Part shown: in pieces, positions 22,532-36,301 of the stretch
Layout: every line of letters begins with the position of its first letter
How positions within the stretch are numbered: position 1 is the first letter of the stretch
Assembly: GCA_023897205.1 (NCBI GenBank)
Contig: JAHWDD010000002.1
Coordinates: 3,906,001 to 3,970,000 of the forward strand
Origin: Exophiala sp. HKRS030
Taxonomy: Eukaryota; Ascomycota; Eurotiomycetes; Chaetothyriales; Herpotrichiellaceae
Direction of reading: 5' to 3'
DNA: 64,000 nt
The notes under the pieces: generated by a model
Databases searched by the model: none
The model's input: only the letters and a program-made list of their open reading frames with translations
Told to the model about the DNA's origin: nothing
Made by a program: the position numbers and the translations under genes

Positions 22532-22913
22532 GTCGAAATAAATGATCATGATCACATGTAATATACATCTCTGTATACTCAATGTAAAATACCCAAGGTT
22601 GTGTGCCTCATGACTTCACAATCTGTTCAACTATTTTCCTTCTGGTCATTGTCATTCATCATTCCATCATTCCATCGTCATAAAACGCCTAAATAGATGA
22701 GACCAGGGTGAACATCACGATCATCGTCGTAATATTTCCCTTCCGTTTGCTCTTCTCTGGGTGGTCTCATCGGTTCTCGTCTCTTCTGGTGCTGATGATG
22801 CTGCTTCCGATACTGAAAGGTCCAACGTCGTCGACTCCCGTCCTGATGATGGTCCACCCGGTTGCAAACTCTTCCTCCTTCCTTTCCCTTCTCCTCCACC
22901 TCCACCTTTACCC

Positions 22914-23040
22914 TCTTCTTCTTCTTCTTCTTCTTCTTCTTCTTCTTCTTCTTCTTCTTCTTCTTCTTCTTCTTCTTCTTCTTCTTCTTCTTCTTCTTCT
23001 TCTTCTTCTTCTTCTTCTTCTTCTTCTTCTTCTTCTTCTT
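22914..23040 (+). repeat. CTT/GAA trinucleotide microsatellite (at least 42 units)
   Basis: Uninterrupted CTT repeat running straight into the assembly gap. Purine on one strand and pyrimidine on the other, so it can form triplex DNA. Long Ser, Leu or Phe runs in overlapping frames are artefacts of it. Confidence 0.98.
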
Positions 23041-23140
23041 NNNNNNNNNNNNNNNNNNNNNNNNNNNNNNNNNNNNNNNNNNNNNNNNNNNNNNNNNNNN
23101 NNNNNNNNNNNNNNNNNNNNNNNNNNNNNNNNNNNNNNNN
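23041..23140. other. Assembly gap (100 N)
   Basis: Exactly 100 N, the usual placeholder for a gap of unknown size; it replaces the far end of the CTT repeat. Confidence 0.99.
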
Positions 23141-24432
23141 GTCATATGCTTGGAAAAGTCAACTACTATTGACGCTTTAACTGACCAATGAGAATCCGCC
23201 AAGCCCGCCAAGCCACTAGACCCGCAAAAACTGACAGGGAGTAAAACTTTTAGGGTAGACCATTGTACGATGATGGAGCATCCTAGGGCAAGAGAAGAGG
23301 AGTCCAAGGGTACCTCAGGGTAGTCCAAGGGTAGTTCAAGGGTAGTGGAGTCACTGGAGTGTCTTCTTACAGCTTACAGGGATGCCTGGGTGCACCTCAG
23401 GTGGGTAAGTAGTCCGTACTCCGTAGATGGTCGGTGATGGCCAGTGACGGTCTTTTGGCTTGGATTCTCCGCTTGGTCCCTCCGTTAACGACCACGAGCC
23501 ACGAGCCACACGCCAAACCCACGCCCACGACGCCTTCCAGTGCACAATGCAGACTCATACTCGGTAGAGGCTCTCGGTCGAGCTCTCGGTCCAACCTAAT
23601 GGGCATAAGCTACCTATAAAACCCACCGCTATAGGCATCCTCCGACAACAAACCCACCCTATAAGCCCACCACTCAGGCACCTATCATGTATATTCTGTA
23701 CCCAAGCTTGGTTAGTTTGCCTCTATCCGCTGCCTATTTACCCATTTCCCTCTTTACCTGCAGCACTAATGCAAGGACGGTTTTTCTTCTCCTCTGGCCT
23801 GCTTTGACATCAGATTTGCCTTGGTCCTTTGCTATCTCTTCTCTTTCTGTCTCATAGAGACTTACAGTAGTAGTCGCAGTAGTAGGATTAGCATACGCAG
23901 GAGTAAAAGAATTCAAGCTCCTCGGGCTTATTCCAGCGAACAGCTTTCAGTACAGTAAGATAGAGTTCCCCATTGGACCTCAATATCCATCTCTGTTGGT
24001 CAATTCATGGCACGCTAGTGAAAAGATCTTGTCGGTACAAACTCCAAACTCCAAACCCCACATCCCAGAAGCCAGAAGCCAGAAGCCAGAACTCTGAACC
24101 CAATTTCTTTCTTCCCTCTCTCAAGTCTACCCTCCCTTCCATCTTTTTTTTTGCACCTCATCCATCCTGTGCTTTGTGTTGCTTGTCACTCATCCTCACC
24201 GGTGCTCATACACATACACACAGGAACCAACACTTCCCATCCCACCGAGAAACAGCCTCCTTGCTGTTCCAACATTCATTGAGACTGCTCTGAGCACTCA
24301 TTCTTCCCCCCACCTTCACCACCCACTCTCGCCCCCGCGGCACCGTCGACCCCCCAAACAAAGGCCTTTGCCCAAATTACCTACCTTTCCACCGGACTGT
24401 CATCTCCATCTGTGTCGCTCGTCGACTCTAGG
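23141..24432. other. Promoter and long leader of GLT1
   Basis: No gene. TACTCCGTA at 23417-23425, a related short direct repeat AGAAGCCAG near 24067-24090, and pyrimidine-rich DNA from 24100 to 24420, typical of a fungal core promoter. Confidence 0.55.
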
Positions 24433-27400
24433 ATGGGCCTGGAAGCGGAAAAAACACAACAGCAAGAGATCGAGACAACTGAGGTCCAGGAAGAGTACAC
24501 TCCATACAAGCCCAACAAGGGCTATGGCTGGGCGAGGCTTTGCCAGAGAAGCAAGGTCTGTATGACCCTAGCCTCGAGAAGGATGCTTGTGGTGTAGGCT
24601 TTGCTGCGTAAGAATATCTCTACAGCCTGTCTTGGTCCGTCTATACTGATTCTTTGGACACAGCCATATCAAGGGCAAGGCAAGCCACAAAATCGTCAGC
24701 GATGGTGAGTCCAAACAAAATATTTGTCTCTGATGCCCTTTCTAATTCTTTACAGCTCGGAACCTCCTGTGTAACATGACCCATCGTGGTGCTGTGGGCT
24801 CAGATGCACGAGATGGCGATGGTGCTGGTGTCATGACTTCCATCCCTCACAAATTCTTCATCAAGAACTTCGCCCGCGAGGTTGGTGTCGAATTACCGCC
24901 CCTCGGCCAATATGCCGTGGGAAATCTGTTCTTCAAGCCCGACACCGAGATGCTCAAGCATGCAACTGTCAGCTTCGAAGAAGTCGCTCAATCTCTTGGT
25001 CTTCGCACTCTGGGTTGGCGTGAGGTTCCCCGAGACTCAACTCTTCTGGGTCCGGCCGCGCTCTCTCGAGAACCCATTATTCTGCAACCCATCGTTGTCC
25101 TCGCTTCTGCCTACGGTTCCGGAAATCAGCCTGAGAATGTTGATCCCGAGCAGTTTGATGATGTGGAATTCGAGCGAAAGCTTTATGTTCTGCGCAAAAC
25201 AGTCTCACACGATGTTCGGTGGAAGCCATGGTTCTACGTTTGCAGTTTGAGCAACCGCAATATCGTTTATAAAGGCCAACTAGCCCCCGTCCAGGTTTAT
25301 CAATACTACCATGATCTCGTCTCGGTTGATTATGAAGCTCATTTCGCTCTGGTCCATTCCAGATTCTCCACAAACACCTTCCCTTCATGGGACCGATCAC
25401 AGCCTCTGCGATGGCTTGCCCACAACGGTGAAATCAACACATTGCGGGGCAATAAGAACTGGATGCGAGCTCGTGAGGGTGTCCTAAAGTCTGATCTCTT
25501 TGGCGATGATCTTGAGAATCTCTTCCCAATCGTCGAGGATGGAGGCTCAGATTCCGCTGCTTTCGACAATGTCATGGAACTCCTCGTCATGAATCGTGTC
25601 TTGTCTCTTCCCGAAGCTGTCATGATGATGGTTCCAGAAGCCTGGCAAGGAAACCATGCCATGGATCCTGCCAAAGCAGCTTTCTACGAATATGCCGCAT
25701 GCTTGATGGAACCATGGGATGGTCCTGCTTTGTTCACTTTCTCCGATGGACGATACTGCGGTGCAAATCTCGACCGAAACGGTCTTAGACCTTGCCGATA
25801 CTATGTCACAGACGATGACAGAATTGTCTGCGCCTCAGAGGTCGGCACAATCGCCATCGAACCGGAAAGAGTCATCTTGAAAGGCCGCCTACAACCTGGC
25901 AAGATGCTTTTGGTCGATACACAGGCAGGTCGCATCATTGATGACGCCGAACTCAAGGCCACGGTTGCGAGCCGACAGCCTTTCCGTGAGTGGCTTGATA
26001 AGAAGCTTATGAAGATGCCTACAGTCTATGAGAGTCTAGCTTCCCAGATAGATTTGAACTTCAAGTTGACCGATGCCACCATTCAAGAAGATGTAAGACT
26101 GCGCGCGTTCGGCTACTCGTTCGAGCAGGTCAGTTTATTGTTGGGTCCCATGGCAGCCGATTCCAAAGAAGCTCTAGGTTCTATGGGTAACGATGCTCCT
26201 CTTGCCTGCTTGGCCCAACAACCAAGATTGCTTTTTGAATACTTCAGACAGCTTTTCGCTCAAGTCACCAACCCACCTATCGATCCGATTCGAGAGGCCA
26301 TCGTCATGTCTCTCGAGTGTTATGTTGGTCCTCAGGGCAATCTTCTCGAAATGGAAGATGCTCAATGCGGCAGACTTTTGTTGCCCTCTCCAATTCTTGA
26401 AATTGAAACCTTTAATGCCATCAAGAATTTCAGCTCATACAACAAGGACTGGACTGTCAAGACCATTGATATCACCTTTGATAAGTGGTCCGGCATTGAA
26501 GGCTACAAGGACGCACTTGACGCCATTTGTGATGCTGCAACCGAAGCTATCGAGGCTGGCGACAAAATAATCATCCTGTCTGATCGTGCTACCTCGGAGG
26601 ATCGAGTACCAGTCTCGTCACTGCTTGCCACTGGTTTGGTTCATCATCATTTGGTCCGCAACAAGTGGAGATCGCGGGTTGCTCTTATTGTTGAGACCGC
26701 CGAGGCCCGAGAAGTCCACCACATGTGCGTTCTTGTCGGTTACGGTGCTGATGGTATCAACCCATATCTTGCTATGGAATGTATCTTGAAGCTCAATCGC
26801 GAAGGTCTCATCAGAAAGAAACTCACCAACGACCAAATCATTGCAAACTACAAAGCTTCTTGCGATGGTGGTATTCTCAAGGTCATGAGTAAGATGGGTA
26901 TCTCAACATTGCAATCATACAAAGGTGCTCAAATCTTCGAGGCTCTTGGTATTGATGATACTGTCGTCGATCGATGCTTTGCTGGTACCGCCACTCGTGT
27001 CCGTGGTATGACATTCGACCTTATTGCTCAAGATGCTTTTGCATTCCACGAAAAAGGTTATCCATCACGACATATCCGGGAAATTCCTGGTTTGGCTGAG
27101 TCTGGAGAATATCATTGGCGTGATGGTGGTGAACCTCATATTAATGATCCTGTCAGCATTGCCAACATTCAGGATGCTGTGCGAACCAAAAACGACAAAT
27201 CCTATGAGGCATATTCTTTATCAGAATATGAACAAATCAAAAACTGCACACTCCGAGGTCTTCTCGATTTCGACTTTGAGCAACGCACTCCTGTTCCCAT
27301 CGATCAAGTCGAACCGTGGACTGAAATCGTTCGACGATTCGTCACGGGTGCCATGTCTTACGGCTCCATCTCCATGGAATCCCACTCGACACTGGCTGTT

Positions 27401-30400
27401 GCTATGAATCGTCTTGGCGGCAAATCCAACACTGGTGAAGGTGGTGAAGATCCTGAAAGAAGCTTGAAGATGGAAAATGGTGACTCGATGCGATCTGCCA
27501 TTAAACAAATTGCATCTGGTCGTTTCGGTGTTACTTCCAATTATCTCGCCGATGCCGATGAACTTCAGATCAAGATGGCACAAGGTGCTAAGCCCGGTGA
27601 AGGTGGTGAACTTCCCGGCCACAAAGTATCTCAATCTATTGCTCGTACTCGACACTCAACTCCTGGTGTTGGTCTTATCTCCCCACCTCCCCATCACGAT
27701 ATCTACTCGATTGAAGATTTGAAACAGTTGATCTACGATTTGAAGTGTTCCAACCCACGAGCTCGTGTTTCCGTCAAATTGGTTTCCGAAGTCGGTGTTG
27801 GTATCGTCGCTGCTGGTGTTGCTAAAGCCAAAGCCGATCACATCTTGATCTCTGGTCATGATGGTGGTACTGGTGCTTCAAGATGGACTGGTATCAAATA
27901 TGCTGGTCTTCCATGGGAGTTGGGTCTTGCCGAGACACATCAGACTCTGGTTCTTAATGATCTCCGTGGTCGTGTCATTGTTCAGACTGATGGTCAACTC
28001 CGCACAGGACGTGACGTTGCAATCGCCTGTCTTTTGGGTGCTGAAGAATGGGGTTTTGCTACGACACCACTCATTGCCATGGGTTGTATCATGATGCGAA
28101 AGGTAAGCTATATTGTCACGACTACCCTACAATTACTAACGGTTCTTAGTGTCATTTGAACACCTGCCCAGTTGGTATCGCAACACAGGATCCGGTCCTC
28201 CGTAAGAAGTTCCAGGGAAGTCCCGAGCACGTCATCAACTTTTTCTACTATATTGCCAACGAGCTTCGTGCAATCATGGCGAAACTTGGTGTCCGTACTG
28301 TCAACGAAATGGTCGGCCATGCTGAACTTCTGAAAGTCCGAGAGGACCTTCGCACACCAAAGACCGAGAATCTTGACTTGTCACTTATTCTCACCCCTGC
28401 CCATTCCATCCGCCCTGGTGTTGCTACCTACAACGTTCGCAAGCAAGATCACAAACTTCACACTCGTCTTGACAATAAGCTGATCTCGGAGTCAGAGCTT
28501 GCACTCGAAAAAGGACTTCCTTGCCGTATTGAAACCGACATTGTCAACACCGACCGAACTCTGGGAGCTACCCTGTCCTACCAAATCAGCAAGCGGTATG
28601 GTGAAGTTGGTCTCCCTCAGGATACCATTCATGTCAACATTCGTGGCTCTGCTGGTCAGTCGTTTGGAGCCTACCTTGCTCCCGGTGTCACCCTTGAGCT
28701 CGAAGGTGATGCCAACGACTATGTCGGAAAGGGTCTTTCTGGTGGAAGATTGATTGTTTACCCTCCCCGCAGTGCTGTCTTCAAGGCCGAGGAGAATATT
28801 CTCATTGGCAATGTCTGCTTGTATGGTGCCACTCGCGGTACTTGCTACTTCCGTGGTGTTGCTGCTGAGCGTTTCGCTGTCCGAAACTCCGGTGCAAATG
28901 CCGTTGTTGAAGGAGTTGGTGACCATGGTTGTGAGTACATGACCGGTGGACGTGTTGTCATTCTCGGCAGCACTGGTCGCAACTTTGCCGCTGGTATGTC
29001 TGGTGGTATCGCTTATGTGCTTGACATGAACCAAGACTTCCACTCCAAGATCAACATGGAGATGGTGGAAGTCTCTGGAATCGAAGATCCAGCCGAAATT
29101 GCCTTCCTTCGAGGCATGATTGAGGATCATCATCATTACACTGGCTCAGAGCTTGCTGCTCGCATTCTTCTGGAGTTTACTCGTGCCCTGCCTCGTTTCG
29201 TCAAAGTTCTCCCTACCGACTACAAACGAGTGCTTGCAGAGCAAGCAGCCGAGGCGGAAAAGGCGAAGAAGGAGCAGTATCCTCTGCCTTTGTTGCCTGG
29301 AAATCCTGTCAGAAGCCTCCACCAAGAGCAACGCGAGGTGGCTCACGACAAAGAGGCCAAACAGAAGAAAGCCGATATGCTCGACATCGAGGAAGGTGTA
29401 AACGGTGATGCAGAGAAAGCTAAACAGAAATCTGCATTGGTGCTTGACAAGACTCGAGGTTTCATGAAGTATACTCGACGTGGAGAAAAGTATCGAAATC
29501 CAAGGACAAGAACCAAGGATTGGGCTGAACTTTCCTCCCGACTCAACGAAGACGAGCTCAAATATCAATCTGCACGTTGTATGGATTGTGGTGTTCCTTT
29601 CTGTCAATCTGACACTGGTTGCCCAATTTCCAACATCATTCCCAAATGGAACGAATTGGTGTTCCAAAACCAGTGGAAGGATGCTTTGAACCGACTTCTG
29701 ATGACCAACAACTTCCCAGAGTTCACTGGTCGTGTCTGTCCAGCACCATGTGAGGGTGCTTGTGTGCTTGGCATCAACGAGGACCCTGTTGGTATCAAGA
29801 GCATTGAGTGTGCTATCATTGACAAAGGTTTCGAGATGGGCTGGCTTGTTCCTACACCACCTACCGAGCGTACCGGTAAGACTGTTGCCATCATTGGATC
29901 TGGCCCTGCTGGTCTCGCAGCTGCAGATCAACTCAACCGTGCAGGTCATTCTGTGACTGTCTACGAAAAGTCAGATCGTGTTGGTGGTTTGTTGATGTAT
30001 GGTATTCCCAACATGAAGCTTGATAAGCGTATTGTTCAACGTCGTGTCGACCTCATGGCTGCTGAAGGTGTCGTCTTCAAGACCGGCGTCCTTGTCGGTC
30101 CCAATGAGGAGATCAGCCTTAAATCACTCCGCAGCAGCCATGACGCTGTGGTTATCTCTACCGGTGCACAAGTACCTCGAGATCTCAAGATTAAGGGTCG
30201 TGAGGCAGAAGGAATCCATTTCGCTATGGAGTTTTTGCATGCCAACACCAAATCACTCCTGGATTCTGAATTGAGTGATGGCAAGTACATCAGTGCCAAG
30301 GACAAGCACGTTATCGTCATTGGTGGTGGTGATACTGGAAACGATTGTATTGGTACATCTCTCAGACATGGTGCCAAGTCCATCACCAACTTTGAGTTGT

Positions 30401-31044
30401 TGCCTCAACCTCCACCAGAACGAGCTCGTGACAACCCATGGCCTCAATGGCCAAGAATTTACCGTGTTGATTACGGCCACACTGAAGTCAAGACACATTA
30501 TGGCAAGGATCCTCGTGAATATTGTGTCATGACCAAGGACTTTGATGTCAAGGATGGTCGCGTTGTCGGCATGAACACCACACGCGTCGAGTGGACAAAG
30601 AGCGCTACTGGTGGTTGGGACATGAAGCCTAAGGAAGGCAGTGAGCAATATTTCCCTGCTGACATCGTCATGCTTTCTATGGGTTTCCTCGGACCTGATG
30701 AGCATCTCTTCAATGCTGAAATCGAGCTTGACCCTCGCAAGAACATCAAGACACCAAAAGGTCAATACAACACCAATCTTCCAGGAGTTTTTGCTGCTGG
30801 TGATTGTCGTCGTGGTCAATCTCTCATCGTTTGGGGTATCAATGAAGGTCGTCAATGCGCACGTCAAGTTGATAGCTACCTGATGGACACTGGATCTGTC
30901 CTCCCTGTCACTGGAGGAATTGTTCGTCGTTCCCCACTCGATAGTGTTCCAGTTGCCAAACATAGCAAAGCACACAAGGATGGTGATATGGCTCACGCTG
31001 CGGAGGAATTCAAAAGAAATACTGACATCAAAGCCGCTGCTTGA
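24433..31044 (+). CDS. GLT1: Glutamate synthase (GOGAT), single-chain NAD(P)H-dependent; one frameshift near 24534
   Basis: Converts glutamine plus 2-oxoglutarate to two glutamates, in the GS-GOGAT route of ammonium assimilation. Exons 24433-24607, 24664-24704, 24756-28102 and 28150-31044; introns 56, 51 and 47 bp. With one base restored near 24534 the product is 2152 residues, normal for fungi. Order: short propeptide; class-II amidotransferase with Cys53 of DACGVGF and [10 protein letters not shown]; central and FMN-synthase domains ([13 protein letters not shown]; the 3Fe-4S site [14 protein letters not shown] spans the third splice); GXGXG domain ([18 protein letters not shown]); then a GltD-like part with [12 protein letters not shown] and [11 protein letters not shown]e-S cysteines, FAD site [14 protein letters not shown] and NAD(P) site [10 protein letters not shown]. 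In the first exon the frame from the ATG reads ...NKGYGWA, then must step back one base to read [11 protein letters not shown]. Only that point is broken. Confidence 0.95.
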
Positions 31045-32270
31045 GGATGTTTGGAAACAAGATGAATACGACAAGGAAAACAGAAAGTAACGTATTACAA
31101 TACAATGGGCGGCATTTCAATCGTTTTAGGAACAAAATTCAGCATGGTGAGCGCGCTCAGTCAGTGTTATCTGATACCCCAGTACAGTGCGTTACGACAT
31201 GAAATGATGAAAATTTGAATGGTTGAAAGCAGTTGGAATCGGAACATAAACACCAATCTCCCGGTTCAGTTTCTCTGCATTCATGATTTATGCAATTTTC
31301 AACAGGATCACTCGTTCCAAGCAGGAGTGGGTTTTCAAGCTAGTTTTCATGTTGCACGCAAATTGAGTCAATGGTTTTGTTTGTAAAGAAAGTGAATTGG
31401 TGAAAAGATTTTGGATTTATCAGTCAATGATTTTACGCAAAGGAGGAAATTGTACGTGTTGTTGGAAAGACTGCAAATCATACCCGTGGGGAAATGTATC
31501 ATAGAGAGACCAACGGTAGATAGCAGATCGAATTCATTTCAAATTAATCATTCCTTCGTTTGTGATTTATTTCATTTCCAGCTCTTGAAGTATTGGACCT
31601 GTAGATGGTGGCAGTATTCAGAGTAAGGACAGGATAGTCTTATATCTGATAGACGCAGGATTCTTCCTCTTTTGTTGACGTGGAGTCTGGATTGAGATGG
31701 CTTGGCATCGACCACATCAATTCACAGTCGCTGATCTTCATACTTCACGCGATCAACAAGCTCCACAACAAAGCCTACCACCAAGATCTCCGATTGAGCG
31801 ACTGTTGCTTCAAGCACCGTTTTTGAAAGACTCATTCTGACCACGCAGCCGCTCGCGTGTTGGCGTTCACGTGACCGTGGAAGATTCTACGTTGACCAGA
31901 AGAGACGCGTCTTGGGGATTGTACAACCAGCACCACGTATGACCTGTCTAAGGGCGTTGACGGTCTCTATAAAGCGATTTTACGAACTTCCTCCTATTGC
32001 TATACGCGAATTCGGTGGCGAGAGACGCGAAATTGGCTCTCTGGGCTGGAAAATAGAGTCCATGCCATAAGATTCTATTGGTCGTACTACTGGACGACAT
32101 AGCGACATCTTCACGACTTGTTCCTGAAAGGATGTCTGACTAGGAGACGACTATTGTTCTATTGTTCGTGATTTCATCAACACGGACGACTCCCGGCCGA
32201 CTTGGACTTTGGACTCAACCAGGCCACTTACATCCGTCATTCACCGACATCCATCAATCCTATCCTCACA
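31045..32270. other. 3' region of GLT1 and 5' region of APC15-like gene
   Basis: 1.2 kb without a supported gene. An in-frame upstream ATG for the next gene lies at 32202. Confidence 0.5.
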
Positions 32271-34816
32271 ATGCTACTATCATCTCTCCCGCTTCTCCCG
32301 CCACCACCATCATCCCTCCTCCCACCTCTAAACACGTCACACGACTCAGGCTCAGGATCAGCTTATCATCAACAACAACACCCCCATCACCACAACCACA
32401 ACCATGGATCCTCACGACGACCGAAACCCCATGGCCCAAACGCCAATCGCAACGGCACTCTCCCCTTGCTTTCCGCCGATGAACGAACCATCGCCCAGCG
32501 TAAACTCGCCATCGCCATGTACGGGTACAGCTGGTTGAAACCAGCCGGATGCGCCAAGACAATGCTCGGTCGGCGCGAGGAGGAGCTGGAGCGCGAGGAA
32601 GTCGAGCGGCAATTACGCGAGGTTGAAATGCAAGAGCGTGCGGCGATGGAGGCCGAGGAGCAGGAGAGGCAGGCGAGATTGGCGGAGACTGGTGAGCCTG
32701 AGGCTGGCAGGGATTTGGATGGTGATATTCCTGATATGGATGTTGGTGGGACGAGGGCGATGAGGAGGAGTTTGAGGATGAGGAGGAGGATGATGGGAGG
32801 GAGGAATGCAGGATTTGGATGCTGATGAGATGGATGGCATGGATGCTGTGGATCTTGATGACGACATTCCCGATGCTGATGCTGATGATGATGAGGAGGA
32901 GTTGGACGATGAAGATGAAGATGAGGATGATGAGGACAGAAGAAGAGATGACATGTCTCCAGACCCTAATGCGGCTAATGGTGGATGGGTCTACGATTCA
33001 CGGCGCGAGCCAGATACCGACGACGACATCAATGAAACCAACGCACGCGATCTGGACTCGGCTTCTTTCCCTCGGCGAGGCCACACGGTAGGTCGACGGT
33101 CGGGCCATTTCAGTCACGGTATCGCCACTGTTGCTGGCGTCCGTCTACCTGTGCCAGGAAGTGAATACGATTATGATGAGCGTGAAGCAGAGGATCTAGC
33201 GAATGCAATGCTCGATGAGGATGAGATCTTTGACGATGACGATGTTGAACAAGAGGAAGATGATGGCGAGCGAGATCTCGACGATGATGTTCCGAGCCCG
33301 AATCCGAGCAGGGCTGGGAACACACAGATACTGAGCTCGAAGAGAGTGAAATGGATATATCAATTCTTCCACAGGGGCAAGGTCAAGTACAACAACGTTC
33401 GAGTCTAGGCGCGGGAGGGGGAGGCTGAGTACTGGTGCAGCCAGGCTGTCTAGTACAACATTTGCGAGAAACAATTCCAGACGGAGTTCTGGTCCTTGGA
33501 TCGCAGACCGCTCGCCACATGTTCAAGCTCAAGGTTCAGCCGGCGGTTATACGGAACGGAACACCGCTGCATCATTTGTGTCGTCGTCAGTACAACTGGA
33601 GAGACCGACTCCGCCTACCCGTCTCCCGGGTCCTATGGCAGGAACAACAGTAGCTGCAGTACCAGGTGGAGCCACAAGACCAACACGCATGGTCAGTGGA
33701 AATCGTCATCAAGCATACCTACAAACACCTGAAGTATTTGACTCTCCGGATTCCACCATTCAAAGCCAACCACAAAGATTCCAGCATCCCCAACAGCAGC
33801 TCTTTCGTCAGAATAACCATCGCCAGTACCACCAGCACCACCAGCAACACCGCCAAGGACCACTCGACGACGACGACGACGACGATGACACCACCGACGA
33901 CGACGAACGAAATGGTCAAATCGACACGCCAGACCCATTCACCACCACCACCACCGCCTCAATACCCAACAACGCACGAGCACCAAACCCACGTATCGCG
34001 AATTTCCGCGCTGTCCGAGCCAATGCAACAATCAATCCACCCACGAACGCCCTCCCTCACAGTTCCACTGTCGATGCTGAACATCCGACTCTTTCACACA
34101 CCACGCCCGCTATCAGCACAAGTGGATCTACGAACGCGAATACAAATGTGACTCCGCATCTGACCACCTCGGCATCACGCACGACCACGGCCCGCGCATG
34201 GCTCGACGGCGTCGGCGGCAGTGCGCGACGGACACTCTTCGGCCGTGCAACTGCGGCTGCGGCGGCAGCTACAAGGAGAGGTGCGGGCTCTGGCGCTGGT
34301 ACAGGGACAGGGAATGGCAGTGGAAGTGCAAGTGCAAGTGGAAGTGACAGGGGAGATGGCCACACTCACGCGGGACTACAACCGCAACCAGGCGCGCTGA
34401 GTAGTACTGGCCTATTCACGCCCGAGACCACGAGTACACGAAGCGCCGCTGTGCGCGGGGAGGCTCTGCTTCGCAATGCTCTGAGCAACAATGATGACGA
34501 CGGTGACGATGAGGAGGATATTCATGGCAATGGCGGCCATGTTGGCATTCGGAGTGGTAGTGGTAGAGCCGGAGGCGGCGGAGGCGGCGGAGGCGGAGGC
34601 GGTGGTGGTGTTGGTGATGACTGGAATACACCCATCGACCGAGAACCCGCCGCCGCCGCCGCCACCGCCTCCACCTCAGCAGTAGGAGGAGGAGAAGGGA
34701 AAGGGAGCACAGACACCAACGGCCGCAACGCCGCCGGAGCGGACGCTTCCTGCATACGCGGAGACGGATCATCCGAGGCGGAGACCGCGGTGGTGAGGGG
34801 ATGGGGCGGAGATTGA
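32271..34816 (+). CDS. APC15: APC15-like anaphase-promoting-complex subunit, frame broken four times
   Basis: Small regulatory subunit of the APC/C ubiquitin ligase (Mnd2/Apc15), which promotes Cdc20 turnover at the spindle checkpoint. Signature seen once, in the first segment: LSADERTIAQRKLAIAMYGY, then SWLKPAGCAKTMLGRREEEL and a charged helix, then RDLDGDIPDMD and a second DLDDDIPDAD with a long acidic run. The reading frame changes at about 32748, 32804, 33322 and 33417-33421, always as if one base were missing; joining the segments gives coherent text such as EESEMDISILPQG followed by RLSSTTFARNNSRRSSGPW. With four bases restored the frame closes to 849 residues at 34816. The tail is disordered, with Asp, Ala and Gly runs (13 Gly at about 34570). 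An intron (GTTGGT to TGCAG, 32742-32811) could replace the first two steps. Start 32271 (CACAATGC) is preferred to 32202. Confidence 0.72.
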
Positions 34817-36301
34817 TACATAGATAGAGTCAACACTGACCTAATCTACCTAGTTAGCGCCGCAGAGACTACCCGACGGGCCGCTTCTCCTGGGAGCCAA
34901 TGCATGGAAATTGAAGGGTGAGGGAAGGGCAAGAGCTAGAGGAAGAGCAAGAGCAAGAGGTCGAAGAAGAGAAGATATGAAGATACGAACATGGGAAGGG
35001 GAGAGTAAGAGGCGGTGGGGTGTGGAAATTGAGAAAGCATTGGGGGTCAGGGGTGAAGAGAGGACGGCGCCAGCAAAAAAGGCAGCAACGCGGTTAGGTT
35101 ACATTAGATTAGGTAGGTAGAGCACGTTCAATGGCCTATGGATAGTCATTTTAAATCGAATCGCGTCGCGTCGCGAAGACAAGACCGGACGAAGCGAGAC
35201 AAGGCGAGCACTGCCTTGCCCGGTCCAGGGAGGGCTTGGAATTGGACGTCGATGAGAGTATATATCTAGTCTCCAGCAGTCTCCAGCAGTCTCCAGTGGT
35301 CTCTAATAGAAGAGGATATATTATTAAAGGACAATGCCAGACGATGTGGCTTGATCGTGGAATGGAATTAAGCTGAAAGCTTGCCCTGATGATGACTTTT
35401 CTCGAATACCTGAGGCAGAACGATCAGCGCGGTCAGCGCGGTCACGGCAGGGCAATACGATAGCTGGCTGGCTGTCTAACTAGCTGTCTGGCTGGCTGGC
35501 TGGCTAGCTATAGACAGGCCCGTAGGTTCAAGAATTTAGAATCGTCAGTACGATCAGATCAGACGGATAGATAACATAATGGCATAATGGCATAATGTAG
35601 TTCGCATGGTGAGGTTGCTCCTCTGTAGATTGTGTTTTATATATTATATACATACACATGACACATGGATAAGCAATACACAATGCCTGCGTGGCGTGGC
35701 CACAGGTTTGGAAGCGTGCTCTCTGTGTCGAGTGCTGGATTATTGGGGCATTGTTGCTTTTCCCCATCGTCGGAAGGGATGAGTCCTGCTCATGCTGATG
35801 CTGACAAAACTATGAAGACAGATCTGGAACTGGGCAACGAGTGATGATGTTCAGTCTGGAATGGATTCTTCATTCGATGACTGAGTTCTCTGAGTTTGGG
35901 TTGCATCGAGAGAGCATAACGCCGAGAATGAACCGGAATGACATTGTACTCCGTAACGCCGTGCTGGTTGAATTTGACTGGGTTGAATTGAAATGATGAG
36001 TTGAAGGGTGGCTGGTGTTGGTCTTCAACTTTGACAAATAATGAAACTTTGTTTGCATGGTCTTTGCTGCTTCAGATGTTCTGTGCTTGGTCGCGTATAA
36101 TTCGGTATAGGACTGGTCTGGCTTGATGTTCTCGCAAGTAGAGATCGAAATGGATTTGATCCTTGGTCGGTCAATTAAAGACGTCGCTGCTGTTCGTCCA
36201 TGTCTCCATTCCTTCGTGGCTGGACCTCAAGAAGGATTGCTCGACGTAAGCGGCGCTTCCAAAATGCTCAGGTTGTTTGAAAGGTTTTGTTCATATTGGG
36301 C
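34817..36301. other. Intergenic with short tandem repeats
   Basis: Convergent 3' regions. Simple repeats: GTCTCCAGCA-type units at 35268-35305, GGCT/CTGG units at 35460-35515, GCATAATG units near 35580-35597. One TACTCCGTA at 35947-35955. No gene. Confidence 0.6.

Noticed and set aside
22708..23328. Long frames with runs of Lys, Ser, Leu or Phe
   Set aside because: They are translations of the CTT microsatellite and the N gap.
28492..31074. Minus-strand frames of 80-273 codons under GLT1
   Set aside because: Antisense shadows of a highly expressed, codon-biased gene.
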